DNA of 64,000 nucleotides from Onchocerca volvulus (GCA_000499405.2 HG738140.1:8893560-8957559), one strand, 5' to 3'; shown: positions 25,473 to 39,500, counted from the first letter of the stretch. Numbers and translations are program-made. The notes: generated from the letters alone by a model not told the origin.

Positions 25473-27462
25473 ATCTCGTTTGTTACCTTATCGCTTTTTT
25501 TCGTGTTTTTGTTATGACCAATCAAGCGTTACATATATGCATGTATTGTATGTGATAATCTCAAATATAAACAAAAAGTGGAAAAAACAACGTTATAAAT
25601 CACACTGATCTTCAGTATTGCAACATAATGTTTTCTGGCGCTCAAAAAACAGAGAGATTCAGCAGGCAAGTAGGCAGTAAAAAGCTGAAATGCCCAATTT
25701 TGCAAAATACATACAAGAGTAATCTGGTAAAGCTAACAAAATGAAATAGTTGTGCTTGTTCACAGCTTCGTATGTTTATTTTCTCCCAATTTTCGACAAC
25801 GGTAAATTTCACTAAATACTTCTGAAATATAAATTTGCTTACATTAAGATTTGTAATCATCTGCCGTCAATAGTAGGATTTTAATTGAAATCCAGCAATA
25901 TCTGGAAAAACTAAAATGACAGTAAGGACTCCGTACCTTGTTGAGAAACACCACCCCATCTTTTATTATATTGGCCTAATCTTAACACTTATCGACGGAC
26001 ACCCCTCCTGTGTTTATTAATATCACTTCTATTTCTTATGGTGTCACTGGATGTAACGCAGATGATTTATGAAAAACACATGTTTCACTTAATCATCATT
26101 TGAACACTTTTAACTTAGGAATTATTCCATGATTTTGGAAATGAATATGAATGCTATAGTTATATGCTGAATTGACGCTGATATCTTCTTAACAAAATTC
26201 CGGAGCTACTTGTTGATGATCTCGAATTAACATTCACAGCGATCTTTAACCATCATTTCAAGATATCACTAAGGCTTAAGAACCAATATTCACATATTGT
26301 ACGCGCTATGCACGATATATTAAGTTCTAAAAATTAGCTGATCCTTACACATAACAAATGCAAATGACACATTTGTGCATGATTAAGTTCACCAAAATAG
26401 CAAAATAAGATATTAAAAATATTAAAAAAAAAATTAGGGCATTATTCCACACAAGAAACATGTTAATTAAAGTGATAGAAACTTGAAAGATCACAGTTCG
26501 GAGAAACTATTTTTGAAATGTCGCTTAACAGTCATGCAAAATTGAGTGATCAAGAATAAAGTGTGAATGTAGTTTGATGCGTCAAGTACTTTCAGTTCTG
26601 CAATATCGACAATCCTGCCTGAGCACCTTGCAACATTTCCTATTTTTGGTGTAAATGCCAAACATAGCCAAATATTTGTCATTATGCTAGAAAAATTCGC
26701 CATATTAACGACTAGTTCCTGCAGGTTTCACATACCTTTTGCATTCTTTATGATAACAAGTTCTGATTATCATCTCTCGTACAATAACATATGCCAACTG
26801 GGCTGAATAAAGATTTTATTAAGTAAATATTCCCGTGAAGCTTATTTTGATGATTAATGGTGAAAAAATATCAGAAATTATTCTCGACTTTTGCATAAGT
26901 TACATTTCAACTTGCCAAATTTTCCTATGCAAATTATTATTATATTTTTGAAGGTTTTGACAATTTTGATTGGTTTCCCGATCAGTTATGAACAGATTAT
27001 CTTCACAGCTGGATTCACTTGAACACTATCTTTCCTTTCAAAATTACTGTGAGCAAAAATATGATTTTAATATATGACATTCATATCCAAGCCAAAAAGT
27101 ATCATGATTCTTTCTTTTATTTCATCCAATAATACTTTCTGTCATAATGCATTTGCTTAGCTTGAAAATGATATCAGAAAATTAAAAAATAGAAAAAAAA
27201 AAACATCAATTCAGAATACTAAAAATATCCAGAAACCTAATAAAATAGCCTCATTCATTTCGTCAGAAAGATCCAGATTTTAGCTTTATAGAATTGATGA
27301 AGCTAAAAATGGAATACAAAATAGAGCTCTTGGAATCAGCTGCAACATCCCACATCAATTCGATTCTGAAATCAAGATAGCAATAATTCTGCAAACATTT
27401 TACTTCTCAGTAAAAATCGACCAAAGATTCTCATTGTTTAATTAGTCAATTTCCAGATTCTT
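25473..27462. other. Intergenic region between TFIIE alpha and the CTR gene
   Basis: AT-rich and stop-dense in all frames. It probably contains the TFIIE alpha promoter and the CTR 3' UTR. If the CTR transcript splices at the GTAAGA after GNQ, a short last coding exon could also lie here, but I could not identify it. Confidence 0.45.
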
Positions 27463-28548
27463 TTAAAGAACTTCGGTTTTCTTTGAAAGATTCTCCTGCC
27501 TCTGATTCAATTTTAATTGTTGAAAAAATTTGAATGTGAGACAACTTACTCCTTTTCTTACTTGGTTTCCACTGTACATAGCAGCAAAAAAGAGTCTAGC
27601 AGATACTTCACCAAAGACAGTTGCTGCACAAATCCACACATTGAATGTCATAAAGAGTAGCATTAAGACATAACTTATTGTTAATTGGATTGCATGCAGA
27701 CTTGCATCCGTGCACATAGCTGTGGTAATATGCGGAGCAAATCTAGAAATTGTGAATTTTTTTCGGAATTTAAATTTCGGATTAAAATTCTTAACTAAAA
27801 GTAATTGAGATAGATTAAGAAATCTAATAAAATAGTCTGACTTGATGCTTGCGACAGCCGACTGTTCCGTATGCAAATCAACGTCATGCGGTGGTTGTAT
27901 ACCTCGAAACCATCGGATGCTTTCCATTATAAAGCACATGAAGACTGTCAGGATACAGGTCATTATAAGTTCTGAATTTTGAATAGAATTTGATGAGAAG
28001 GTTAATTAGATGACATTTTCTGCTAGATCAGCTAGCAGTATTTCACTGTTACAAGTGTAATTCTCATCTTTAGGCAGAGCATCCCTCGATGCAGGAATTA
28101 TTCAGCAGAAAGAATTTCAATTCACCTAAAATCTCAATCAACACAAACATTTTATATCATCCGTGGTCCATATTTAGAAAATTTGATTTTTGTATGATAT
28201 CCTTTTGAAAGCAACAGAATAATAAAAGCTGAGTTTAATAATTACTCGATTAACAATCTTAGTTGAATAAAGAAACAAACCAGCTGGACTACTGATAACC
28301 CAGAAGCTGAAAAGCACTGTTTCATTGTAACCAAAATGAAAAGACATAGAATGATGCATATGGGATGATGTGGAGGCGTGATGACCATGAGCAAGTTGCA
28401 TCGAATGATCCACAGATGCCGAGACGTTGGCATCACTTGTGACGTGATTTACGTGATGATCATGAGCAAGATGCAACGAATGGTTCACGGATGCCGAAAT
28501 GTTGGCATCATTTATGGCGTGATTCATGTGATGCTCGTGATGATTCAT
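27463..28548 (-). CDS. CTR/SLC31-family copper transporter
   Basis: A trimeric high-affinity copper uptake channel of the plasma or vesicle membrane. Exon 1 (about 28283-28548) encodes an extracellular N-terminus of about 68 residues rich in His and Met, with two 25-residue repeats, then SMSFHFGYNETVLFSFW entering TM1. The next exon continues ELIMTCILTVFMCFIMESIRW. The third gives TM2/TM3 (LTISYVLMLLFMTFNVW), including the family's Met-x3-Met copper filter (MLLFM, residues about 160-164). The TM3 packing motif appears as G-x3-A (GEVSA) where G-x3-G is usual. The C-terminus is uncertain: the frame can read on to 27463, or splice at GTAAGA after GNQ. The start is the first ATG of the His/Met-rich frame. 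Confidence 0.85.
28378..28527 (-). repeat. 75-bp in-frame tandem duplication in the CTR N-terminus
   Basis: Residues 8-32 and 33-57 are two diverged copies of a 25-residue unit of the form (M/V)NH..(N/S)DAN(I/V)SASV, then HS, then LAH(D/G)HH. Each copy occupies 75 bases (28453-28527 and 28378-28452). It doubles the number of candidate copper-binding His/Met clusters. Confidence 0.85.
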
Positions 28549-31500
28549 TATGTCCGTAAATATTCCAAAAGATCAAGTATTCTGGAAAAATGCATGCATT
28601 CTTTGACTGTTCTTTGACTGTTGCGAAGTGATTCTCATTATTATGCAGATTTAATAATCCAAAAATGTATCGAAATATTAATGATATTCATATTTAGTTA
28701 TAAATAAGATATTGATCGACGCAAATGATTTCGAAAAATTTCTAAATGTTAGAAGAAAAAATTATAATTTATAAATTTCACTTAATATTTCATTCATATG
28801 AAAGAGTATTTTTTGAAGCTTTGATATGTAGAAAATTATCTGAAAATTCACAGCAAATTGGAAAAAACTTCGACAAAATGCAACCATAAAACTTCATCAG
28901 CCAAATGTGCAGCACTAGAAAATTTTAAAAGACGGATCTGATTTCGAGAGAAACTGAATAGCTTCTTTTTTTAAATACAATAGGCAAATGTACAGGAATA
29001 AAAACTATAACTTTGGCAGTACTCTAAATAAACATTAAGGCGTCAAATCCAACTATGGTCACGGGCATCACTGCTTAGACTGAAGAATTGAATCTATGCA
29101 TACATTTTTGTAAGCTGAATAGCCCGTAAAAGTGCCATTCACAAAAAAGTTACATTAGCAATAAAAGCACATGAATAATATTTTATAAATTGAACAATAA
29201 TTATACATGAAACTAAAAATTAAACATCGCTGAGGATTTCTGCGAAAATACCACATCGTATTCATCCATGCTTTTCCTGAAAGCAAACAAAGGAATGCTA
29301 AATGTTCGCTTCGAAAGTTAGTTTCTAAGGCGGATAATTCTTTTTTCAGTACAAGCATTGTTAATGCCTATTGACATAGTGGAATTATTTGCCTATTGTT
29401 TTACTATCACCATATCTATGTGCCAATGAAACTGTTAGCATTTCTATTTTGAATTATTTGGATAAATATTATGTGTAGTACTGAACGGATTTTTATATAT
29501 TTTTCCAAAGAGATTCATAATGGTCTCATGATCGAATCTCCCATTTTTCGAAATCTTTCCGACTAACAATCTTTTCTATTTATGTGAAGGAGGATTCAAC
29601 AGATAAACACACGAAAAGCAAGAATACGAAATTATTTGAAAATCCAAGAAAGAACTGGACTTAATTAAACGTTGCTTAACTAAATTGAAAGAATCGAATG
29701 GATTAAATACGATGCAATTAAGATACATCTCATTTCTGATTTAAAACACTTGATGACAAATAATTGTATATTTGATATTTAAATCGAAGTGTATCATAGA
29801 AATTGTTTCTTTTCCACTTTGCAAGATAAGATTATTTGTAATTCTTTCTATGTTTTGTCATAATTAATATCTTATAATGTCGATTTGGAAACCTGTTTCT
29901 GAATATTTTAAGTAAATGAGAAAATATGTGCAAGTAAAGCTAGTCAATCTAAATTAATGATAAACTAGCAGCATGTAGATACAAACGGAATAATTCTAGA
30001 AGCAAATATTTTGATCTCATCGAAGATGCACAATCATGTCCAAAATGTAGCTTCACAGCTCCTGCAAAATTCATCTCTGTGGTATAATGCATCAGAATAC
30101 TTCACATCTCAAAGTGAATATTTATAATGTAAATTATAACGTACTCGTAGAAAAGAATACTGCTCAACTGAATTGCCGGATCGTTGCTGCTGCTTTGTCT
30201 TTTTGAACTGTCTATCTTAAATCCCGAATAGTTGCTATTGCTGGTCGATTTTTGCCGAAATTGAATCCAAACAGTTGCCATATAGAACAATTGTTTCCGC
30301 CTGAACTCCGAACTTGAACAATTGCTAGTGCAGTTACAGTTGGGAAGCAGTGGATCTATTTATGCCGGCAGAAGTTCCGTAGCGGTATTCAATTCATATT
30401 GCCATCATCGATAAAATACATTTATGTTGACCATCTGAAAACAGAAACAGGGAACCGGCTTTATGATAAATTTGTCTTTTCACTTTGAAAGTTGGCATGA
30501 ATTGAGTTGTTGCGATTTCTGCGCCGAGTGATATTCGAAAGCATGAGCAGTATTTTTTGATGTTAAATAAGAGATGCTTTGATTCGGTATATCCGGCAAG
30601 TAAAGTTTTCAATAGCTCTGCTGGTCCTATCGAAATACAAAGCGATTGTAATCGAGTGATTGTTGAGCCCGGAGTCTTGTTTGAAGCTGGTCTGCTGTTT
30701 CTCAATGACATTTTTCAGTCATTCTCAGCAGTGCTCGCAAGCGTGCATCCTGAAGTGGGTGCACGTCGCTCCGTTGCTTTCTCGGCAAGTATTCGCGACG
30801 TTCTTTGTCTGCTTCGCTCGTTCGCTGATGCCTTTTTTTTTTTTTCATTTTGATTTACAATTAATCGTCGCAATCCTTTCGCTATGCGAATACAACAACT
30901 TCTTCGAGGCATTAGTTGAATGAACTAAAGCAGGTTGATTGCATCCGAAATATTCTCAAAATTGTTTATGACTGAACTTGAACTCGAAATTGCTCAATTG
31001 AATTGTCGGATCGCTACTTCTGCCGCTTTGAACTGAACTTTGATATTGCCGTGTAGTTATAAGAATTTTTCGAACCTGAATTTAAACTTCAGTTTTAAAT
31101 GCGTTCTTTTAAATCTTTTAGGGGCTTCTCTCCTTAACCTGATCTCCATCTTGTTGCCTCTTGATTGGTTGGCCTCACTTTGGTTATCTGTGAATTGGAG
31201 CGTTTTGATGATAAACAGATTATCGTTCCTTTGAAATTATGTCGTGTCACTTGATCATTAGCAATTGTCATAGCGCTATTTTACATCTTTCGGCTTTCAA
31301 AATGATTGCATTGTTTAACCTTCTTTACTATGATTGCACCATTTGACTTCACCGACATCTTTCCACTATTGATCAATTTATCATAAATAATGAGGAAATA
31401 TTATGAACGAAGGGAATAAAAAGGTAAATATAGATAGCAGGAGGGAAGGTGAAAGGAGCAAGTAAAAGATAAGATGCAAAAACGATAAAGGATTAGAAGG

Positions 31501-34500
31501 CTAGAAGAGAGAGAGAAAGGTGAAAAAAATTACCAAAAAAACGTGTTTTAATTTGTCACACTGTGACAGGTAAAAAAAAGTAGCCATGTCTATATAGAAA
31601 CATACGTAGTCTATGTTAAAACATGCGTCCATTCGAATGCAACGTTGTGTAAAAATTTCAGAGCAATCGGTAATGAACTTTTGGAGCTTTGAGATCTTGA
31701 ACAGCGAACATTTACATTTCCATTTATATAAATGTACTTTACCTGATCCCATTCCACAGAACTGCATATGATCACTTGAAAACTGATTATACCGAATAAA
31801 GATATTATTTATTAAATACCTGAACTAGCATTTCTCACAATATTCGGTGTTTTTTTCCCTTTCCTGTTGATGGCATAATTTTATTGTGGATAAGTTATCA
31901 ATCTTCTGAAGAAAGTTATTATTGATCAAAGCAGACAGAACATTAGGAAGCAAAGATTTGTGTCAAGAGAAGACTTATTTAGTGATCGAAATCCAATGTT
32001 CTATAATATGTAGAAATCATTTTCATGAAAATAGTGACTCTCAATTTCAAAAAATAAATTCCAGAAATTCATTTTCGATGACAGTTACTTCTAATATTTA
32101 GTAATATAGTGTCATGCAATGACACCCAAAACATGCTAAAAGTGAAAAACTATAACTCTTTCTATTCAGTTGTTATGATGTTATAGTGCTGATCATTAGA
32201 TTTTAAATTAAAAATTTGCAGCGGTTCGATAGGCAAACTGAGCAAGTGGCTAGAAGTAAATATACTATAAGATAATCTGAACAAGAATTTCAAAATTTCG
32301 ATTTGCATAGTATAACAATTTTTGTGCTCTACCTTCTGTCTTAAAAGAATTGAACATAGAAGTCAAAAAGAGTCTCGAATAGAAATATTGATGCGAAACA
32401 ATTCGAATTGCTTGAAATAGGAAATTAGTGAAAGATATAAAAAATAATTGTTTGCACTTTAATAATTGTTAAAAATTAAATACAGTCAACTGCAGAGATG
32501 ATCAAAATTCAATGAGACATGTACATGGAAAATTTCGGAGAAGTACAGCAACAAATTGGATATCGAAGTTGCCAATGAATCTATCATTTCGCGATCGCAT
32601 GATAAATAGTCGATGGGTACAACAGTCCTACGAATTCTTGTTTTTGCATAGTCGTCCTTCGATTTTCTACAATTTGTTAATTTATTGAGCGGATTTTAAA
32701 GAAGTTCCACTGTTTAAATTATCTAAAGAAAAACAAAAAAATAAAGCGACAAAACGAGTGTAATTTTGAAAAAATTGTTCTTAAATAGTTTTGTATATTA
32801 CAGTAAAATAATATCTTTTTTTTCCTTGATTTTTGAATGGATTGAATTCTAACAAATCTTTTTTATGCTCACAATTAATTCAACTTCTCTGTCAAACATT
32901 AAGATGATTTTGAAATTTTTATTGACTTTCACGGGCAAATTATTTAATCTGGAAATATCTGCTGAAAGAAAAACTGCAGAATTTTTTCTTAATATCATAA
33001 AAAAAATAATTCGTTCGTTCCACTCGGAGGATAGGTATCTTTCCCCAGCAAACTTTTAATCGTCCATTCACTGATGTCAATGACAGTTTAATGAAAAAAT
33101 GAAAGACGAAAGAGCAAAAAGCAAAAAATTGAAAATGCAATTTTCAAAATAAGATAAGAGTGCATCACTTCGTTTTAGGTTTTGTACAATAAGTAACAAA
33201 CTTTAGTGAATTAGAGCAAATAATTTCCGCAAATGTTAATGTGCAGTAACAGGTACTTTTTTTGTTCAGCATTAAATTTATTTCTCACTAAATGAGAAAT
33301 TCAATTAAATAATAAAATTCTGATGAATTCAATCGTTCCAGTAAACGACATATTAAGAATTCGCTAAAGAAAACTTCCTCATTGTACTTTTTATATTGGA
33401 AGCATCTATCCTATTTGTGCAATTTATCAATCAGCAGTTTGATTTCTGTCCTGTTTCTATAAACATAAACGCTACTGAAAAAAAAAATAAATTGATGATG
33501 TTGAAAACTAAATTAATAATATAATTAGATCGATATTTAATCACAAGAAATTTCACATAATTAAAAGCAAACAAAAATTTTACCATAGTTACTTATTGAT
33601 AAAAGTATAATCAAAAGTTTATGAATTATCTAAATACAAATTCCTGTTAAAATATGCAGTCATCAAAAAATATGGTAAAATTAGTTTGTCAATTCTGGTT
33701 AAAATCAGTGCGAGTGATAAATATTGAACCTCAGTTTGTTCGAATCCACATCGGTCAACTGAATTTATTTTTAAATCATTCGTTCATTAATATGATGTTG
33801 TTTGCAACTGAATCCACTGCGATTTTCAAACGATTCCTCGATCTACTAGTTTTTTACTTCTGTTCGATAATCTGACAATTCTTTTACCTTTCTCCTGATA
33901 GAAACCAATTCTCCTTTCAGCTCCGTATTCTAAATGCCAATTTCTAAGCAATGCTTATTTCCTGAATTCGATAATCGAAATGAAACAAACTTCCAGAAAA
34001 TTCCGGGATCCATAGACATTTTGATTAGATCAACATTTGAAGGTCTTAAATCATTTGGATATTAATAAAACAAAATTCATTTTAAATTGGAATTTTAACA
34101 TAGTGATATTGATAAATTTTTTTAAACTGAAAATTTAATGATTGAAAAAGACATCTTAAGATGTACGCTGATTTATGCTTTTTTGAGAAGATTTTTGATA
34201 TTTCATTTTTAAATTTTCGAAAGATGATATTATTTTTAGCCACAGAACTTAATCCATCCTTAAATTGGTGGAAAGTGTATTTTGTAAACTACCAATTAGG
34301 GGGGGGAATTCTTTTCTATATCGATTTCTTAGAAAAAAAATTGATTCCAATAGTTGGCTTTTTTTCACTGCATTATAAAATCTATCCGGTAAATGATGTT
34401 TTGGTAATTCTAAATTCTTAAGACATGGACTAGAAAAAAGATAGTTAAGAAGCTATCAACTGCTCAATATCAAAACTTTGCGAATTCAAACTTCCAGTTC

Positions 34501-36576
34501 TTTTATTCTCTTTTCACTTAAAAAGGTTTAGGAAATCAACGAATAACTGAAAATCATTGAAAATTAAAAAGGACAAAAACTGTTTTCACAAAAATAAACT
34601 CTCTGCTTATGTATTCGAAATGGTTTCATTATGCTTCCTACGATTAACTGTCACATTTCCTTCATAGCTGCGTCATAGCTTATATAAATCAGATCACGAA
34701 AGAATCAATATGCTAATTTCTTCGATTTCAGTTAATCTGTAACAAGACCACTTCCGATGGCTGCCAGACCTTCAAACATCTTTTTCCATCAAATCTTTCT
34801 TTTCTTGATCCGTCGGCCGGGTTTCACAAATTTTACGGTTGGTCCAACCGTTTTCAGGGGTTTCGGCGACTGTTAATGATTCTGTGATTGTTGAGAATCA
34901 GGAGATGTTACTCATGAGTAGTTTTTTTTGTGAGAGATCAGTGATTTGCATATTTCTCAACAAATTAATCAATGAAATTTGGGTGCTGAGAAGAAGGTAT
35001 GCCATCTCTCTCAATAACCCAATGTTGGCGAATATCTGTTCTGTGCTTAATAATGACTAAATGACAGAAAACAATCAGAAGATGATCATGGGATTTTGAT
35101 TGTAGATTTTGATTTGATTTTCATTTTGATTTTAATTTGCGATATTGTATAATGGAGAAAGAGGCAGAAGGAAGAGGGGAAAAAGCGTCTCCATTCGCAT
35201 CGATTTTATCTAATTCCGTCTGAGATATTATGTTTCCTTTTGGCTTTTGTCTGAGTTTTATGATTTTTTAAAAGAAATTGTCGTTCACTTATTTTGTGCC
35301 ATCAACAATAATCCATACCATGATGTTGAATCATCTTCTATCTTTTCGCAAATTGTATAGGATAGAAGTTATGTCGAAAGTAACTTTCATTAAAGTTACT
35401 TTTGATCTTTTGGTAGTTGCTGACATACGAGATGAGACCATTGACTGGATATAATTTCGAACTTTTTATTACTAAATTACAAAACTTGTAGAATGAAAAG
35501 CTACAAATTTGTACATAATACCTTTTTATTTCGCTTTCTTCAGAAATTGAGTGGATCTTGTTATATTAATTCGAAACTTTTCACAGCTTAAGAAATATAA
35601 TTGTTGCATTAGAAGAAAAGAAACATATTCCGCATATTCGTGAAGCTCTGAGGGGAAGAAAGAAATGAAGACGACTAAATTAGAATGATGAAAATCAAAT
35701 GCCAAAAGATGGTCAAAAATCATATTCTTTCCTAATTTAGTATTCATTTCGATAGCATTTGCTTTTCTTTTTGTTTACGAAGTCAATATTTCAATTACCA
35801 ACCTTAGTACTTTTAATAATTCATTGATTCTGAATAATAGTGTTACTATTAGTTTTTAGCAATAGTTTTCAGTTGTCAAGATTGCAGTGATTCTTTCTGT
35901 AAAATAAGAGTATTATGGTGAAAATTTTGACTTTATCTTAGTCGGGAAATTTTCAAAAGCAATCAGATTTGCAAATATGTATTATTATTTTTATTAAAAT
36001 ATCAAAAAACAAGTTTGTCCTGCTATCCCATATAATTCAAAAACGTTAAATAATTGTCTGGCATTTTGGATTATTGTCTCGTAGAATGTATAAATAAATA
36101 CGACAGGTTAAATGCATATACCTATTTTATTCCGACATCTATGTTTATTTTATATTACCCATCTTACAATTTTTCTTTTACCACTGATATAGTTGTTAAC
36201 ATTCTAATGCGATTGATTATCGAAATCTTGATGAGATTTATGCTTATATTTCCATTTCAGTTTTATCTGTTTCTTAGATCTTTGGTAAAAAGAAAGAATT
36301 TTAATAAAATTATAACATTGATTCTATTGTATTTTAATAAGGACGATGTAATTTAATATATAATATTGTTGATTTATTAGTAAAAACTTCTACATATAAA
36401 TTATCTACATGGAAATAATGCGTTGTTTTGATCCGTATTAAATATAAAAATGAGTAAAACTTTAAGCTCGAAAAGAACGAGGCTTCTATCAGGTGTTGAA
36501 AGTCACTATTTGTGTAAGTCGGAAAGAATGTTTCAGTCTCTTTGTATGCTGTTTTGTTGAATAACTAGATATAGAT
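28549..36576. other. 8-kb divergent intergenic region
   Basis: Lies between the starts of the CTR gene (-) and the FCHO gene (+). Most of it is AT-rich with only short chance frames. A GC-richer block at about 30500-30925 has overlapping frames on both strands (plus 30557-30853; minus 30394-30711 and 30715-30912), none with a recognisable domain. The rest shows only simple-sequence stretches, such as TTTTGATT-like repeats near 35100, and a short palindrome at 34835-34851. Confidence 0.5.
30168..31031 (+). repeat. Diverged direct repeat flanking a GC-richer block
   Basis: A block near 30168-30206 (beginning CTCAACTGAATTGCCGGATC) recurs in diverged form near 30992-31031 (CTCAATTGAATTGTCGGATC). 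Both copies end in a GC.GCTTTG-like segment, and the two copies lie about 825 bases apart in the same orientation. The block between them is less AT-rich than its surroundings. They could be relics of a mobile element or a local duplication; no terminal inverted repeat or transposase was seen. Confidence 0.45.
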
Positions 36577-39500
36577 ATGGTTGCAACAACAGTTGATTAT
36601 ACAAATTATTTCTGGGTGAGCTTTTAATATCTTCAAATTGTTCATTTACTTTCGACAAATGAATGATTACTTTTATTCAAATCATTTCTATTTATGAGTT
36701 TTGGAAAACATTTCATTTTAATCGTAAAACTGATGTGTTTTATGAATAAAAATCTTTTACAAGCATTAATAGTATCAGCATAATACAAGCTCAGATAAAT
36801 TGGACTGATGGGTTGTAAATCTTTTTGAATATATCGAGAATTTAATCCTCTAAGATTTGCGTAAATGAGATTCAAATTACTGGACTGGAACTGTTTTTCA
36901 GGGTCAGAAACATCATGGATATCATGTTTTATATGAGAATCTGAAACATGAAGAAGAATCCGTGCAAGAATTGGCACAATTTGTAAAGGAAAGAGCAGCA
37001 TATGAAGAAGAATGGCATAAATTTTTGAATAAATCTATTGCCAAGGTACTGTTTTTCTTTCTTTCTTTCAGTAAATCTGATATATAAGCCTAAGTTTGCC
37101 GATCAATTCCGAGAGTTGTTATCAGTTCATTTTATTCATTTTTAAAGTCAGTGATGCCAAAGCATATATATATGTATTTCTAAAAAATTATTAAAAAAAA
37201 AGCATCTTTCTATAATACGTTACAACTTTATTGAAAGATATAATTACGATATGTTTTGAAAATATACTATTTAGACCGTTCCTTAGTAAAAAATCTGCCA
37301 GAATTTGTCCTAAAATTTATTTAATGGCATATTTCTCTAGTTATTTCAATATATATATAATTTTTAAATGGGCAGAATTTTTAAACAAATTATCAAAAGA
37401 ATTAAGTAAATTGCAGACAAATGGGCTGATTGCACCGAATTCGATGTTTTCAAATGCATGGCTTGTAACGAAAAATACAATGGAGCTTTTAACAGAAATT
37501 CAAGCATCTTTCTTTATTACATTACAACATTTATTGAAGGATGTAATTGTTATATGCTTTGAAAATATACTATTTGGAGTTTTCCAAAATATAGTTCTCC
37601 CAAATTCCATGGCAATTATTTTGTCCAGTAACGAATACTTCAATTTTTTTCAGGTTTTCAAATATCACGATGATTTGGTACGATCGAGGAAAAAAATGAA
37701 AGAACAAGATGTTGTAGATGCAGTAAATTTGATGCAGACCACTACTACTTGTTTGCAAAAAGTAAATATTAACTTATTAATTAGTTCTATAATCTAATTC
37801 GAATTTCATTTCCCAAATTCATAATCTTTTATGTTTAAAACACGAATTCAGACTATATATAAATAAATAGATTTTGCCGAACTTCAATTTCTAATCAACC
37901 TTTCGATTCAGTCAAAAGAAACATACGCGCAACGGGTAAATGAATTGGAACGTTTAAAAAAAGAAAATGCCACACCGAAAGACATTTCAAAGGTTAATTT
38001 AAATAGTTTATTTCGTTTACTTCTCAAGGATTTTAGTTTTTCGTATTTCCAATGCCAAATATGCTAAAAAGTTGCGAAGTTTTGCTTAAGCTTATAATAT
38101 CAATGTTAATATGAGGCATCTGCCCATATTAGATAAACCCTTTTGCAGTTCTATTATTTACTGATTCAAAATCACTATTTCCAAATCTATTATTCCCGTT
38201 GGACGATGAAGATTCCAACATCAAATCGGTGCTTTAATTTTTATGAAGTTTTCCTTAAAAATTTTGTATTTTACAGGCTGAAAATAAATTAAACAAATCA
38301 CATGATGAATATAAGGGTTATGTAGACAAATATGAGCGCGTACGGGCTAACTTTGAAGAGAAAATGATTAAAGCAACGCGTCTGTTTCAAGCACATGATG
38401 AAGCCTTTTTGCTGCAGATGAAAGCGTTTATGGCAATATTTGCTCGTGCATTGGATGAGTCTGCATCTGCTACATCGCAGGTTTGGATCGTTTCTGAATT
38501 AACTTTGCTATTGTTGGTAGCAATTTTTCTTTATTTTATTGTTTTCTAAAGGTGTGTGCTCTATACCGGGAATCAGTTGATAAATTGGACATTGACGGAA
38601 TGCTGATTAAATTTATTGAAGTGAAAGGAACAGGCAGTGATCGGCCAGGTACTTAAATTTATGAACGAAAGATCATAGAGATTGCAAAATTTTTTAAATG
38701 ACAATAATTCTTTCAAAATTCCTTTTCATTTCTACAATAAAAATTTTTTCATTATTTGTTAACTAGCCTCTTCATTAGTAGATTTATTTAAAAGACTTAA
38801 TATTTTCTTTCTTTCTGCAGAATTTGCCATTTTTGAAGAAATTGATACTGCGAAAGATATTAGTGCTTCGAATCTTGTATTAGCGCCATGTTCGCCTGAT
38901 TTATCAACAGCTATACACAGGTCAGCTCCTATAGATGGGCACCTACCTACAGCAGACAATTTGATGGCACTTGATACCAGTATGTTTGATGCCTGGAATA
39001 ATGAAACTAACGTTTTGAAAATTCAGGTTCATAGTTTTCAATTTATTCAGAAAAAATAAATGTGAAGAATTTTCCACTTTTTTTTTTCACTGAATTAGTA
39101 AGAATTGCACAATTTTTTCCACTAAATAGAAATGTGACATGTACAAAAAAAAAAAATAGATGGTTGTTTTTGTAGCCTTCGCCAGTAGCAAGCGATAGCA
39201 GTTCGTCAACCGCAGTCAATGTTGGCTCTGGATCTGTGCCGTTCTCAGCGTCTTTAAGCCGGCAAAAATTGTCCTTATGGTTGCCTGGCAAAAGGAAGAA
39301 ATATGCATCGCAAAGCAGTCTACCGGCGTCGGAACTCTCACATCAAGAATTTAGTCACAGCCAGTCGGATTCTTTGAGTTCGTCATATCCGTTTCATGCC
39401 TTTCTACTGTGAAGTTAAAATTCCTGAGATTATTTGATATCTTTCTATTTAGATTTCTTAAAGAAGTATCGAAACAAACATAAGAAATCAAATACGGACA

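Noticed and set aside
12269..28548. Nematode operon of the four minus-strand genes
   Set aside because: Intergenic gaps of about 1.8 kb or more are far larger than the usual operon spacing, and no trans-splice signal between the genes was identified.
31501..31767. 88-codon minus-strand frame in the gene desert
   Set aside because: No domain, no flanking exons, low-complexity C-terminus.
33738..33760. Possible tRNA T-loop (GTTCGAATCC)
   Set aside because: No matching acceptor stem, D-arm or anticodon stem in the preceding 80 bases.
33654..34421. Two plus-strand frames (33654-33875 and 34161-34421)
   Set aside because: Phe/Ile/Leu-rich composition typical of AT-rich noncoding DNA; no splice partners.
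36054..36356. 100-codon hydrophobic plus-strand frame upstream of FCHO
   Set aside because: Composition follows the AT bias and no signal connects it to the FCHO start.
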